Below, one piece after another: positions 18,521 through 27,580 of a stretch of 64,000 nt of DNA. The notes under the pieces were generated by a model that saw only the letters and a program-made list of their open reading frames with translations, did not search any database and was not told the DNA's origin. Origin of the DNA: Pedobacter rhodius (GTDB taxonomy: Bacteria > Bacteroidota > Bacteroidia > Sphingobacteriales > Sphingobacteriaceae); NCBI RefSeq assembly GCF_027213645.1, contig NZ_JAPWGL010000003.1, positions 62,001 through 126,000 of the forward strand. Reading direction: 5' to 3'. The number at the start of each line of letters is the position of its first letter. Position 1 is the stretch's first letter. Both the position numbers and the translations under genes were made by a program.

Positions 18521-18596
18521 GACAATCCCATTTTGCCACAATTTTATTAATAATAATGCGCCATAAGTTTGCAATTTATCCTGACCAGCTCATAAT

Positions 18597-19664
18597 TTAC
18601 AATTCACCAAATACCGATAATTTTTGAAAGTCTTCAACATCAACAATATTGTCTGAAGCATAGCGAATAAACATTTTACCGACTTTATAGCCTTGAAATT
18701 CGTTGACAGGATTACCTAAAGCCAAATCAACTAATGCTTTTGGCTGATTCTGGCCTGCGGCGGCAGTTAAATAAACCCATGCCGGGAAACGTGGATTTAC
18801 TTCCATAATATATAAATCACCATTATCCTCACACATAATTTCCAGTTCAAAACTACCTTTCCATTGTGTTGCATTTGCAAAATTTTTTGCCAGGTCTATC
18901 AGGTTTTCATTCTCTATGGTAATTCCCGCCCAGGCTTTCCCTTTTTCAGTAATATATAATTTTCGCATCGGAATAACACTTAAAGCATTTCCTTTTCCAT
19001 CAGCCAAACCTGCTATATTTATTTCTATACCTTTAATAAATTTTTGCATAATAATCGGCAAGCCCCACTTTGCCTGTAACTTATAGAAGGCGTTGTAAGC
19101 ATCACTTAAATTCTGAACCGTATATGCATCATAAAATTTTCCCTTCACAACTAATGGGAAGCCAAGTTTTTCTGCCGAACTATTGATTTCAGACGCTTTA
19201 AAGATTACATCGTCTGCCGGAACTTTAAAATTATTCTCATCTCCAAAAGCTTTTAAATTTGCCTTATCGCGTTGTATCAGTTGCTTATGCGAGGGTAAAA
19301 AAGTATGAATTCCCATTTCCAGCAAATCCTTTTCTATCTTAATGAAATTATATAATTCTGCATCAAAATTCGGAATTAAAACATCGATTTTCTCAATCTC
19401 CTGAATGTGTTTAATACGTGTTTTTAACGCTTCAATTCCAGCCGCAGGATAAGGAATTCTATATGTTTTATCTACTTCATCACGAAGGTAAACTGCGGGT
19501 TCCAACGTTTCGTACGCTAAACCTATTATTTTCAAATCCGCATTAAAGCCCGCCCGCAATGCCCTGATAACCGCCAAACCAGGCCCGGGGTTATCGTTAG
19601 CATTTAAACCTGTAACCGCAATAGTTAAAGCTTGAGTTTGTTTTTGATTTAAAAAAGCGGACAT
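18597..19664 (-). CDS. ATP-grasp ligase (carbamoyl-phosphate synthase-like)
   Basis: 355 residues. A pre-ATP-grasp Rossmann part (1-110) is followed by the grasp fold: lysines in LVVKGKFYDAY, a hinge near IIMQKFIKGIEINIAG, and the metal-binding end FELEIMCEDNGDLYIMEVNPRFPAW with Glu and Asn. The fold activates a carboxylate as acyl phosphate and joins it to an amine. The C-terminal ~50 residues end in an unassigned region. It lies 15 bases after the PqqD-like gene. The substrate is not known; a ligase that adds an amino acid to a peptide is one possibility given its neighbour. Confidence 0.9.
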   Translation of the reverse strand: MSAFLNQKQTQALTIAVTGLNANDNPGPGLAVIRALRAGFNADLKIIGLAYETLEPAVYLRDEVDKTYRIPYPAAGIEALKTRIKHIQEIEKIDVLIPNFDAELYNFIKIEKDLLEMGIHTFLPSHKQLIQRDKANLKAFGDENNFKVPADDVIFKASEINSSAEKLGFPLVVKGKFYDAYTVQNLSDAYNAFYKLQAKWGLPIIMQKFIKGIEINIAGLADGKGNALSVIPMRKLYITEKGKAWAGITIENENLIDLAKNFANATQWKGSFELEIMCEDNGDLYIMEVNPRFPAWVYLTAAAGQNQPKALVDLALGNPVNEFQGYKVGKMFIRYASDNIVDVEDFQKLSVFGEL

Positions 19665-19679
19665 GATATTTGTTTGTAG

Positions 19680-19922
19680 CTACAAATCTAACAAATTTGC
19701 TTCTTTTAGTTGCTGCATATAATCATCCCAGTCTTTTTCCAACTGGAACGATTCAACTTCGTATCTGTCTAATATTTTTTGTTTTATCTTTTCTTCCGTT
19801 TCACCCGATTTCATTAGTGCTAAAATTTCCGATGCAATGCCGTTACTCGTAAAGGAATCGCCGGTAGACGGGTTGAAAATAAAACCATTTTCGCTGGTTG
19901 CAATGTTTGCTTTTAACCTCAT
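19680..19922 (-). CDS. PqqD-family small protein (RiPP recognition element-like)
   Basis: 80 residues with the PqqD fold pattern: beta-rich start (GFIFNPSTGDSFTSNGIASEILALM), then ETEEKIKQKILDRYEV and a last helix (WDDYMQQLKEANLLDL). PqqD and related elements bind precursor peptides and present them to modifying enzymes. It overlaps the response regulator by ATGA and the ATP-grasp gene follows 15 bases later, as expected of a peptide chaperone with its enzyme. No precursor peptide gene was found. Confidence 0.85.
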   Translation of the reverse strand: MRLKANIATSENGFIFNPSTGDSFTSNGIASEILALMKSGETEEKIKQKILDRYEVESFQLEKDWDDYMQQLKEANLLDL

Positions 19923-20620
19923 AATCCCTTCTGCTGATTTATAAAATTACTATAGGCATCCCCGATTGGCAGTTCCGCATTGGTTAAATTTACTTTTCTG
20001 TTATGAATTGATTTTATCTTAGTTAAAGCAACAATAAAACTACGATGAATCCTGGCAAACTGATCTTCAGGTAATTTTTCCAGAACCTTTTTCATCGTCA
20101 TTAGCGTCAGAACGGGCTTATCATTTCCGCTTAAATAAATTTTTAAATAATCGCCCATGCTTTCAATGTATTCCATATCGCGAAGCAAAATCTTAATCAT
20201 TTTATACTCGGAGTAAACATATAAGCTTTCGTTATTTGTATTTTCCTGAACAGCATTTTTATACTTATGAAAATCGATGGCTTTTTCAACCGCAGCAGTA
20301 AACCGGGTAAAATCTATCGGTTTTAAGAGGTAATCAACCGCCTGCAGTTCGTAACTCTCGAAAGCATAATTTCGATAGGCTGTAGTAAAAATTATCATCG
20401 GGCTATTAATCAGGCTACGGACCAGCTCCACACCTGTAATGTCTGGCATATTAACATCTACAAAAAGTAAATCCACAGGGTTTTGTTTCAGGTATTCAGC
20501 TCCTGAAAGTGCATCCTCAAAAACCTGAACGAGTTGCAATCCGGGAAACCTGGCCACATAGGTTTTTATGAGTTCCAAAGCTAAGGGCTCATCATCGATA
20601 GCAACACATTTTAAAGCCAT
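19919..20620 (-). CDS. LytTR-family response regulator
   Basis: 233 residues: receiver domain with phospho-acceptor Asp55 in LLFVDVNMPD and the conserved Lys in LLKPIDF, then a LytTR DNA-binding domain (about 130-230; IEYIESMGDYLKIYLS-like core, RIHRSFIVALTKI). It forms a pair with the LytS-type kinase that ends 15 bases upstream. It is coupled to the PqqD-like gene by ATGA, so the pair probably controls its own operon. Confidence 0.95.
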   Translation of the reverse strand: MALKCVAIDDEPLALELIKTYVARFPGLQLVQVFEDALSGAEYLKQNPVDLLFVDVNMPDITGVELVRSLINSPMIIFTTAYRNYAFESYELQAVDYLLKPIDFTRFTAAVEKAIDFHKYKNAVQENTNNESLYVYSEYKMIKILLRDMEYIESMGDYLKIYLSGNDKPVLTLMTMKKVLEKLPEDQFARIHRSFIVALTKIKSIHNRKVNLTNAELPIGDAYSNFINQQKGL

Positions 20621-20634
20621 ACGTTAATTTTTGG

Positions 20635-21822
20635 TTAGCAATTTACATAAAGATTTACCGAAAACATTTCATTAACATTGTTGATATCCAGTTTAAAGCG
20701 ATTCGGATAAAGGTGTTCCAGCCTTTGATGCGTATTCATAATTCCTATTCCTTTACGCTCCAGATTACGCTTATGCTGATAAATTTTATTCTCACATGTA
20801 AAATCGATTTTATCTTTTTCAATGCTTAAATTGATGTTTATAATTGTTTTTTCCTTTTTCGTTACTCCATATTTAAATGCATTTTCTATGAAAGTCATAA
20901 AAATTAAAGGTGCAATTTTTTTTCCCTCCGGTTTACCCTGAACATTAAAGTTAATTTCTGCATCTGCACCTAAACGTAAACGTTGAAGTTCGATATAATC
21001 GCGAACACAATCGATTTCATCTTTCATCATTACAAAATCCTGCGTAACATCATCCGTAACGTAGCGCATAATGTTCGAAAGCTTCATTATACTTTCCGAA
21101 GTATGTTTACTGTTGATAACCGACTGTGTATAGATGTTGTTTAGTGTGTTAAATAAAAAATGCGGATTGATTTGTGCCTTCAGAAAGGAAAGCTCGGCTG
21201 TTGCCTTTTCAGCTTCTGCTTTTACCACTTTGGATTCGGCATTTTGCCAGCGTTTAACCGTACTTGTCGCAATACTTAAGCCCATAATCATCATAAAAAT
21301 GAAAAGACTGATTACATCGATATTCTGCGACTGATGCAAATCCAAAATCCCGGCCGGTTTTTTCAGATTTGGATCCTGCATGCGTAAATCTTCATTAGGT
21401 AAAGGGCCGAAAGGCATACCTGCATTTGGCCCGACAGTAGAATCATTGCCTGGTTGCAACGTTCGGTTTAAACCTTTCGGCTGCGAATCCTGTAGTGTAC
21501 CCAATGCGGCCATTACACTTTTATTATGTCCCAATAAATTATCATAAGGCTGAGCATAATATACAAATCCGAATAACAATAAAACAACCGCACTGTAAAT
21601 GACATATCGTTTTTTAAACATCAGCCTGGGTACTAAAACCATGGCATTAACGTAAAACATCAACATGTAAGTAAGGCAAAAAAGCCAGTAGTAAGGCGAT
21701 GCCAGCAACAAGAAACTACTTTGCCCCGATTGCTCGTTATTAATAAACAAAAGCGGGAAAGTCAAAAACAAAAGCCAACCTGCTGTATGAATAATGAAAG
21801 TCGGGGTTTCGAAGCGTTGCAT
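20635..21822 (-). CDS. LytS-type sensor histidine kinase
   Basis: 395 residues. Four to five membrane helices occur in the first ~190 residues with a polar, Pro/Asn-rich loop around 110-165. Then a linker helix and the His_kinase domain: phospho-acceptor in LKAQINPHFLFNTLNNI, and a HATPase with PLIFMTFIENAFKYG and GIGIMNTHQRL. The ligand of the membrane part is unknown. The order kinase-regulator-PqqD is tight (14 bases, then an overlap). Confidence 0.95.
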   Translation of the reverse strand: MQRFETPTFIIHTAGWLLFLTFPLLFINNEQSGQSSFLLLASPYYWLFCLTYMLMFYVNAMVLVPRLMFKKRYVIYSAVVLLLFGFVYYAQPYDNLLGHNKSVMAALGTLQDSQPKGLNRTLQPGNDSTVGPNAGMPFGPLPNEDLRMQDPNLKKPAGILDLHQSQNIDVISLFIFMMIMGLSIATSTVKRWQNAESKVVKAEAEKATAELSFLKAQINPHFLFNTLNNIYTQSVINSKHTSESIMKLSNIMRYVTDDVTQDFVMMKDEIDCVRDYIELQRLRLGADAEINFNVQGKPEGKKIAPLIFMTFIENAFKYGVTKKEKTIININLSIEKDKIDFTCENKIYQHKRNLERKGIGIMNTHQRLEHLYPNRFKLDINNVNEMFSVNLYVNC

Positions 21823-21866
21823 GCTACAAATTAATAATAATTTTCCGGCTAAAAATAAAGGTAGTT

Positions 21867-22403
21867 TTAACCATAAACCAATTCATCGCTTTGTTCGTAA
21901 TTTACCACCAATTCATTAGTCATCTCAACCATAAAAGTTTTGTTATAACAATCTTTTACATCATAACTTAATATAAGCAAATTGCCAATAATTTCATTTA
22001 AAACCAACCTTGGACTGGTATACGTTAACGAAACCACGTGACCGGCTTTATTCAACAAATCGGATGCATAAATGTGTAGTTCGGCCCAATCGAATAATAT
22101 CGGATTACCATTGGTATCTAGCAACAAAGGCATTTTATTTTCTAAAGATTCGATTGTATGCATAACAGCATAATGCAGTTTTTGATGCATACAATTTGCT
22201 TTTTCATTTGCCCGGCACATTTGCGAAAATGTATGCAAGGTTTGATTTAGATTATAAGGTTTAGATTTCTTTTGGAACTCCTTATAAGTATCGTGAAAGA
22301 TCCTGCGTTCGAAATCTGTTCTGCACATGAAATTAAAATACTGTTTTGAGCTAAGGTTGATGTAAGCTAAAGCCATAATATTCGGTTTTAATTGCTGATT
22401 CAA
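21867..22403 (-). CDS. Hypothetical protein upstream of the LytS kinase
   Basis: 178 residues (169 if it starts at ATG 22376). No signal peptide, membrane segment or known motif is seen; it has several Cys and many Asn/Leu. It lies 44 bases before the kinase in the same direction and may be the first gene of the nine-gene block, or an independent gene. Confidence 0.65.
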   Translation of the reverse strand: MNQQLKPNIMALAYINLSSKQYFNFMCRTDFERRIFHDTYKEFQKKSKPYNLNQTLHTFSQMCRANEKANCMHQKLHYAVMHTIESLENKMPLLLDTNGNPILFDWAELHIYASDLLNKAGHVVSLTYTSPRLVLNEIIGNLLILSYDVKDCYNKTFMVEMTNELVVNYEQSDELVYG

Positions 22404-22602
22404 ATATGATATAATAAAATCCTTTAATTTGTAGAGTATCGGTAAAACCTGATATTCAATCGGTAAATGCGAAACTAAATGGTGATTATGAATTTAGAAT
22501 GAACATGTCCCTTTTAACAAAACGAGTTAATTAGCTGAATCGCTTCATGGAAGTGAAATAAAAACGATGTGGAACATCAACTCAATCGTTTTTTCGACTG
22601 AA
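22404..22602. other. Upstream region of the nine-gene block
   Basis: AT-rich; probably carries the promoter of the gene at 22403. No clear -33/-7 pair found. Confidence 0.4.
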
Positions 22603-22801
22603 ATGGGGGAAAGCTTCGACCTTGTTAAAGCTATTTCAACTTTAAAAGATTTCTCGGCTTCGTTACCATTGACAGATCAAAAGAAAGTCGTCATCTCGAT
22701 CCGATAGCTACCGGATGACGGGCTCTAGAAGGCTTGATTTTCCTGTTTTTTTTGTCACTCATATTGATTTTTATGAAATAAATTATCACTCGAAATGACA
22801 G
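22603..22801. repeat. Dispersed intergenic repeat, copy 1
   Basis: Shares blocks with 35391-35727: AAAAGATTTCTCG, CCATTGACAG, TCTCGATCCGATAGCTA plus CGGATGA, and GATTTTTATGAAATAAATTA followed by CTCGAAATGAC. GATAGCTACCGGATGA and the preceding ATCCGATAGC suggest a small stem. The two copies differ in the sequence between blocks. Confidence 0.85.
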
Positions 22802-22802
22802 C

Positions 22803-23075
22803 CTGGCAATCAGTTCTGTTACAGCTGGGCTCGTATTTTTACCGCTTATCAGTTTGCCGAAATAAAAATGATTTGCAAAGCAGGTTTCTGTGCTTTTCGG
22901 TTACGAAAGTCCTGCCAGCCGCTTTACTCAGCCGAAAGAAACCTGTGCGCAAGCGAGCATTCCTATAATAAAACAGAAACAAACGCTTAAATTCGGCTTT
23001 CGTGCCCGCTTTTGTCAGGTTTAGAAAACTTGGGATAGTTCAGGATAACCAACAGATGAGTTGCATAATTTTTAT
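22803..23075. other. Moderately GC-richer intergenic stretch of unknown nature
   Basis: No open frame. It holds related words in both orientations, such as AGGTTTCTGTGCTTTTCGG and CCGAAAGAAACCTGTGC, so a folded RNA or old repeat is possible, but no known RNA family is recognised. Confidence 0.35.
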
Positions 23076-23086
23076 AGAGCGGCCGT

Positions 23087-23166
23087 CATAGCGAGGTAAG
23101 AAGCAATCCTACAACTATCGCTATTATATCTAACGCATTAAGATTGCTTCGTACCTCGCAATGACG
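23087..23166. repeat. GTCATTGCGAGG-type palindromic element, copy 1
   Basis: Left arm GTCATAGCGAGGTAAGAAGCAATC and right arm GATTGCTTCGTACCTCGCAATGAC are inverted copies with a ~30-base centre. Same family as 46147-46234, 48655-48751 and a half copy at 50783-50806. Confidence 0.9.
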
Positions 23167-23175
23167 AAAAACAAA

Positions 23176-23209
23176 AAAAGCTTCCTGATGTAAAATCAGG
23201 AAGCTTTTT
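23176..23209 (-). terminator. Terminator of the HtrA gene
   Basis: A 13-bp stem with AGCTTCCTGAT / ATCAGGAAGCT and a five-base loop is flanked by A-run and T-run, so it can act in both directions; it starts 20 bases past the protease stop. Confidence 0.88.
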
Positions 23210-23228
23210 AAAACTATTTTTTAATTAA

Positions 23229-24776
23229 TTATTGAGCTGGAAAACTAAAGTTAAATATTCCTTGCTCATTCACTCCAGACATATAAATCATACTATTTCT
23301 GGTTTGAGGCAACGCTTTCTGAACGTCGGCAACAGAGTTTACAGGCTGACCATTCACTTTCGTGATAATCAAACCTTTCTCAACACCAATGTTATCGAAA
23401 GCTTTTCCGGTAGTTACCGAACTTACCACAACACCGCTGTTTATACCATACTTAGATTTCTGTGCTGGTGTAGCCGGAACAAAAGTTGCACCTAGTTTTG
23501 AAACCTCGACGCTTTTTGTAGCAGCAGTACTTGTATTAACACCAACGCTCGATTCACCTTTTAATGTTACTGTAAAATCTTTTAAAGAACCATCTCTTAA
23601 AACACTTAATTTTACCTTATCACCAGGGTTTAAACGACCGATTCTTTCCTGTAAATCAGGTGAATCGTTAATTACAACACCATCTACCTTTTTAATGATA
23701 TCGCCTGATTTAATACCTGCCGCTGCACCGCCGCCACCAGGAACCACTTCATTAACATATAAGCCACTAACCTCTTTAGTTTTTAGTTCTGAAGGGTTGT
23801 CAGCACTTAACGGTTGAAAGCTAACACCAATATAACCGCGTTTCACTGAACCATATTTCATAAAATCATCAACGATTTTACGGGCTAGATTTACAGGAAT
23901 AGCAAAGCCGTAACCCTGATTATAACCACTTTGCGATGCAATTGCGGAGTTAATGCCAACCAATTCGCCATTTGCATTTACTAAAGCGCCACCGCTATTT
24001 CCAGGATTAATTGCTGCATCAGTTTGAATAAATGATTCGATACTTGTGTTAGCCGGGCGATCAGGTCTTTTACCTGTACGTTGGTATTCGCGATATTCTT
24101 CTTCAGTAATTTCGTTACCTTCTTGTTCACGGCCAATGATACCGATACTTCTGTTTTTAGCACTTACAATACCTGCGGTTACCGTTGTATTCAAATCTAA
24201 TGGGAAACCGACAGCTAAAACCCATTCACCAACCTGAACATTATCAGAGTTACCCAATTTTACAACAGGTAAACCTGTTTCATTTACTTTAATCAAAGCT
24301 AAATCCGTATTCGGGTCGCGGCCAATAACTCTAGCTTCAACTTTACGCCTGTCAGTTAATATTACTTCAACTTTTTCAGCATTTTCAACAACGTGGTTAT
24401 TGGTAACAATGTAACCGTCCTGGCTGATAATTACACCTGAACCAGATGCTGCTCTTGGCTGACGTTGCAACTGGCGACCACCACCGCCAAAGAAATCTTC
24501 GAACATATCCATAGGTGATGAACCCCGGCTACCGCCACTTTTTGTAGCATAAGTCGTTTTAATGTGAACAACACCCGGCGCAACAGCGGCTGCTGCCTGT
24601 GTAAAATCTAAAGTGCCTGCCGATGATACTTTTAGTGGGTTGTTGGCGAAGTATAAATTCTGTTTCTCTGAAATTGTACTGCCTGTTTGGTTTCGCTCAA
24701 ATAGTTTGTAGCCTCCAATTGCTGCTGCCCCACCTATAAAAGCAGCTAACACGGTAATTCCTAATATTTTTTTCAT
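23229..24776 (-). CDS. Periplasmic serine protease of the HtrA/Deg family
   Basis: 515 residues. An N-terminal membrane anchor or signal (1-22), a trypsin-like domain with triad His128 (TNNHVV), Asp158 (PNTDLALI) and Ser261 (NPGNSGGA), and two PDZ domains (from about 315 and 430). A Gly-rich loop near 81-100 and an insert near 222-245 (LA loop) are typical of Do-family proteases. It degrades or refolds damaged envelope proteins. It is a single-gene unit with a terminator and diverges from dapF. Confidence 0.96.
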   Translation of the reverse strand: MKKILGITVLAAFIGGAAAIGGYKLFERNQTGSTISEKQNLYFANNPLKVSSAGTLDFTQAAAAVAPGVVHIKTTYATKSGGSRGSSPMDMFEDFFGGGGRQLQRQPRAASGSGVIISQDGYIVTNNHVVENAEKVEVILTDRRKVEARVIGRDPNTDLALIKVNETGLPVVKLGNSDNVQVGEWVLAVGFPLDLNTTVTAGIVSAKNRSIGIIGREQEGNEITEEEYREYQRTGKRPDRPANTSIESFIQTDAAINPGNSGGALVNANGELVGINSAIASQSGYNQGYGFAIPVNLARKIVDDFMKYGSVKRGYIGVSFQPLSADNPSELKTKEVSGLYVNEVVPGGGGAAAGIKSGDIIKKVDGVVINDSPDLQERIGRLNPGDKVKLSVLRDGSLKDFTVTLKGESSVGVNTSTAATKSVEVSKLGATFVPATPAQKSKYGINSGVVVSSVTTGKAFDNIGVEKGLIITKVNGQPVNSVADVQKALPQTRNSMIYMSGVNEQGIFNFSFPAQ

Positions 24777-25175
24777 GTGTTTATTGATTGTTTTTAATAC
24801 TTATGAAGCTATTAAAAGCTTTCTGTAAATCTATCTGGTCAGCTTTTAATGGTTTCACATGTTTGATAATTGTTTTTTTTAATCCACTCATATTACAAGC
24901 CTAATTGCCAGCTAATTGTTTGCCTTTAATATTCGTTCGTTATTTGTATTTGTAAAAGTTGCAAGAGCATTTATTCACTTTGATTTAAGCAGAATGCTCA
25001 GGCAGTTTTTATCTGCTCAAATTTTCTTTCGTAAGTTTATTCAAATTTAATACCATATAAACGATATTTGCATCTCCAAAACACTTCAAGCTGTGTTAAA
25101 AAATGTTAAATTAAAAAACATTGCGTATGAAGTGGCATTTGCAACTCAAATATTGCATTAAATAATGAAGAATAA
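24777..25175. other. Divergent promoter region of HtrA and dapF
   Basis: 399 bases, very AT-rich. No clear promoter pair, palindrome or RNA gene. It must drive the protease to the left and dapF to the right. Confidence 0.45.
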
Positions 25176-25958
25176 ATGAAAATTAATTTCTTTAAATATC
25201 AAGGCGCCGGCAACGATTTTATTTTAATAGACCATACCACCAGTCCGTTAAAAAACATTGATAATGAGCTGATTGAACAACTATGCCACCGCAGGTTTGG
25301 CATTGGTGCAGATGGGCTTATGTTTATCACCAGGCATGAGAACTACGATTTTGAAATGCATTATTTTAATGCCGACGGTAAATTAGGCAGTATGTGTGGT
25401 AACGGCGGAAGGTGTATCGTTGCTTTCGCTAAACACTTAGGTATCATTGACATGGAGGCGAACTTTTTGGCAGTCGATGGCCCTCATTATGCCAGAATTT
25501 CAGCATCTGGTGATTGGGTAGATTTACAAATGATTGATGTAGATACGGTAACCAGGGATGCTGATGCTTATGTTTTGAATACAGGTTCACCTCATTATGT
25601 TATACAACAACGTGATTTAGATGGATTTGATGTATTTACCGCCGGTAAAAGCATCCGTTACAATGCCACCTACAATGAAAAAGGTATTAATGTAAATTTT
25701 GTTGAAGATAAAGGCGACCATTTATTTGTTCGTACGTACGAACGTGGCGTTGAAGATGAAACCTATGCTTGTGGTACAGGTGTTACCGCGGTTGCCATGG
25801 CAATGGCTAAACATAAAAATCAAACCGGACATATTACAACAGACATTAAAGTTCTAGGTGGTGATATTAAAATAGAATTTGACTACGATGGGCATAAGTT
25901 TACCAATGTATTTTTATGCGGTCCGGCGAAATTGGTTTTTGAGGGTGAGGTTGATTGA
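25176..25958 (+). CDS. dapF: Diaminopimelate epimerase
   Basis: 260 residues. It converts LL- to meso-diaminopimelate for lysine and peptidoglycan synthesis. The two catalytic cysteines are Cys74 in MCGNGGRC and Cys199 in ACGTGVTAVA. The substrate motif GAGNDF is at residues 10-15. It stands alone, with no other lysine-pathway gene beside it. The frame at 25879 that overlaps its end is a shadow. Confidence 0.97.
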   Translation: MKINFFKYQGAGNDFILIDHTTSPLKNIDNELIEQLCHRRFGIGADGLMFITRHENYDFEMHYFNADGKLGSMCGNGGRCIVAFAKHLGIIDMEANFLAVDGPHYARISASGDWVDLQMIDVDTVTRDADAYVLNTGSPHYVIQQRDLDGFDVFTAGKSIRYNATYNEKGINVNFVEDKGDHLFVRTYERGVEDETYACGTGVTAVAMAMAKHKNQTGHITTDIKVLGGDIKIEFDYDGHKFTNVFLCGPAKLVFEGEVD

Positions 25959-26217
25959 GATTTCCATTGAATATTTTAACCAGTCATTCGTTCCCTTTCT
26001 AATTAAACAACTGTGTACTTTTCACACTATCAAAATAAAAACTGGCCGATTTTCTAAACAATTGCGGCTGTCTTAATAGCACATTGCGTCCATTTTAACA
26101 AGCTTTAACATCTGTCTCAATTTATTTACACTCTATTTTTTTCTTCCAAAAAAACGCTTTAATTAGCTAAAAAACAACTATTTAAATAAAATACAAGCCC
26201 CTCAAAAACACAAAATA

Positions 26218-26233
26218 AATCAATCGATTGATT
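26218..26233. promoter_or_regulatory. Perfect 16-bp palindrome upstream of the RND operon
   Basis: AATCAATCGATTGATT reads the same on both strands. It lies 128 bases before the efflux adaptor gene and 40 bases before a candidate -7 box. The symmetry and length fit a TetR-type operator, but no regulator gene is adjacent. Confidence 0.6.
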
Positions 26234-26273
26234 AAATGACAGAATTCGGACAGATTTATTTTTTTTTAGGCTC

Positions 26274-26281
26274 TATTTTTG
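26274..26281 (+). promoter_or_regulatory. Candidate -7 box of the RND operon
   Basis: TATTTTTG matches TAnnTTTG; the leader would be about 75 bases. The -33 region is weak (TTTA), so confidence is limited. Confidence 0.4.
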
Positions 26282-26361
26282 GATACAAATCGCAAAGTTG
26301 AAAACGCAATTCTATGCTGTTTTTGAACTATGAAATAAATTTAAACTCACAAGAATAGTCC

Positions 26362-27531
26362 ATGAGAAAAATAACAACTCTCTTTTTCGGTATCGGTGCC
26401 GCTATGATTTTAGCATCCTGTGGCGGTAACGACGATGCTAAAAAAGCGCAAGCTGCTGCAGCGGCTGGTCCGCAAGCTTACCCGGTTTTTACCGTTAATG
26501 CGCAAACTACAGAATTAAATTCAGATTACCCTGCAACTATAGAAGGTATTCAAAACATTGATATCCGCCCTAAAGTAGACGGTTTTATTCAAAAAATATT
26601 AGTAGATGAGGGTGCGGTTGTTAAGAAGGGTCAATTGCTTTTCACCATCATGGCACCTCAATATGAACAGGAAGTTCGCACAGCAAAGGCTGCCATCAGT
26701 AGTGCTGAAGCAGATGTTGTTGCCGCTCAGCTTCAGGTTAACAAAACCAGGCCATTGGTGGAGAAAGATATCATCAGCAAATATGATTTAGATGCCGCCC
26801 AGTTAACCCTTCAAAGCAAAAAGGCTGCATTGGCACAAGCTAAAGCAGCTTTAGTTAACGCTCAGGTAAATTTAAGCTACACCTCAATTACCAGTCCTGT
26901 TGATGGTATTGTGGGAAGCATCCCGTTCCGTAATGGAAGTTTAGTAAGCAGTTCAAGTACTGAACCTCTAACTACGGTTTCAAATACATCTAAAGTTTAT
27001 GCATACTTCTCCCTGAATGAGAAACAACTTTTAGATTTTTCTAAAACTTATAAAGGCAATACTTTGGCGCAACAGATGAAAAATATACCTCCTGTAAGTT
27101 TAGTACTGGCTGATGGAACCGTTTACGCTCAGGATGGCAAAATTGAATCCATAAACAGCCAGATTAATACGAGTACCGGTTCGGCGAGTTTGAGAGCAAC
27201 GTTTCCAAACCCGGTAGCCTTATTAAAATCCGGCGGTAGTGCATCGGTTAGAATTCCTCAAAAAGTTGAAAATGCAATCCTGGTTCCTCAGAAATCGACC
27301 ATCGATTTACAGGGTAAAAAATTCGTTTATGTATTGGGCGATTCAGCAAAAATTATCAGTACCGAAATCCAGATTATGGATTTGGCCAAAGATAAATTTT
27401 ATGTGGTAACAAAAGGCCTGAAAGCGGGTGATAAAGTTGTTTTAGAAGGTTTCCAATCCCTAAAAGATGGCACTAAAATAAAACCACAGGAAAAAAGTGC
27501 CGATTCAGTTTATGCTGACCTAAAAAAATAA
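26362..27531 (+). CDS. RND efflux periplasmic adaptor lipoprotein (AcrA/MexA type)
   Basis: 389 residues. Lipobox at ILASC (Cys20) anchors it to a membrane. The order is barrel-sandwich half, alpha-hairpin (about 100-150, Ala/Gln-rich heptads), second half with TSPVDGIVG, beta-barrel (NTSKVYAYFSLNE) and membrane-proximal domain. It links the inner-membrane pump with the outer-membrane channel. First of three genes, 49 bases before the pump. Confidence 0.95.
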   Translation: MRKITTLFFGIGAAMILASCGGNDDAKKAQAAAAAGPQAYPVFTVNAQTTELNSDYPATIEGIQNIDIRPKVDGFIQKILVDEGAVVKKGQLLFTIMAPQYEQEVRTAKAAISSAEADVVAAQLQVNKTRPLVEKDIISKYDLDAAQLTLQSKKAALAQAKAALVNAQVNLSYTSITSPVDGIVGSIPFRNGSLVSSSSTEPLTTVSNTSKVYAYFSLNEKQLLDFSKTYKGNTLAQQMKNIPPVSLVLADGTVYAQDGKIESINSQINTSTGSASLRATFPNPVALLKSGGSASVRIPQKVENAILVPQKSTIDLQGKKFVYVLGDSAKIISTEIQIMDLAKDKFYVVTKGLKAGDKVVLEGFQSLKDGTKIKPQEKSADSVYADLKK

Positions 27532-27580
27532 ATGATATAATCAGTGCAATTCACACTAATCAGTGTAATCAATATTAATT

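Noticed and set aside
13037..22403. Whole block considered as a lysine or polyamine biosynthesis operon
   Set aside because: Only one decarboxylase fits; dapA, dapB or speB-like genes are absent, and PqqD and M23 would be unexplained.
25879..26076. 65-codon plus-strand frame over the end of dapF
   Set aside because: It begins inside dapF and has no own start signal or conserved feature.
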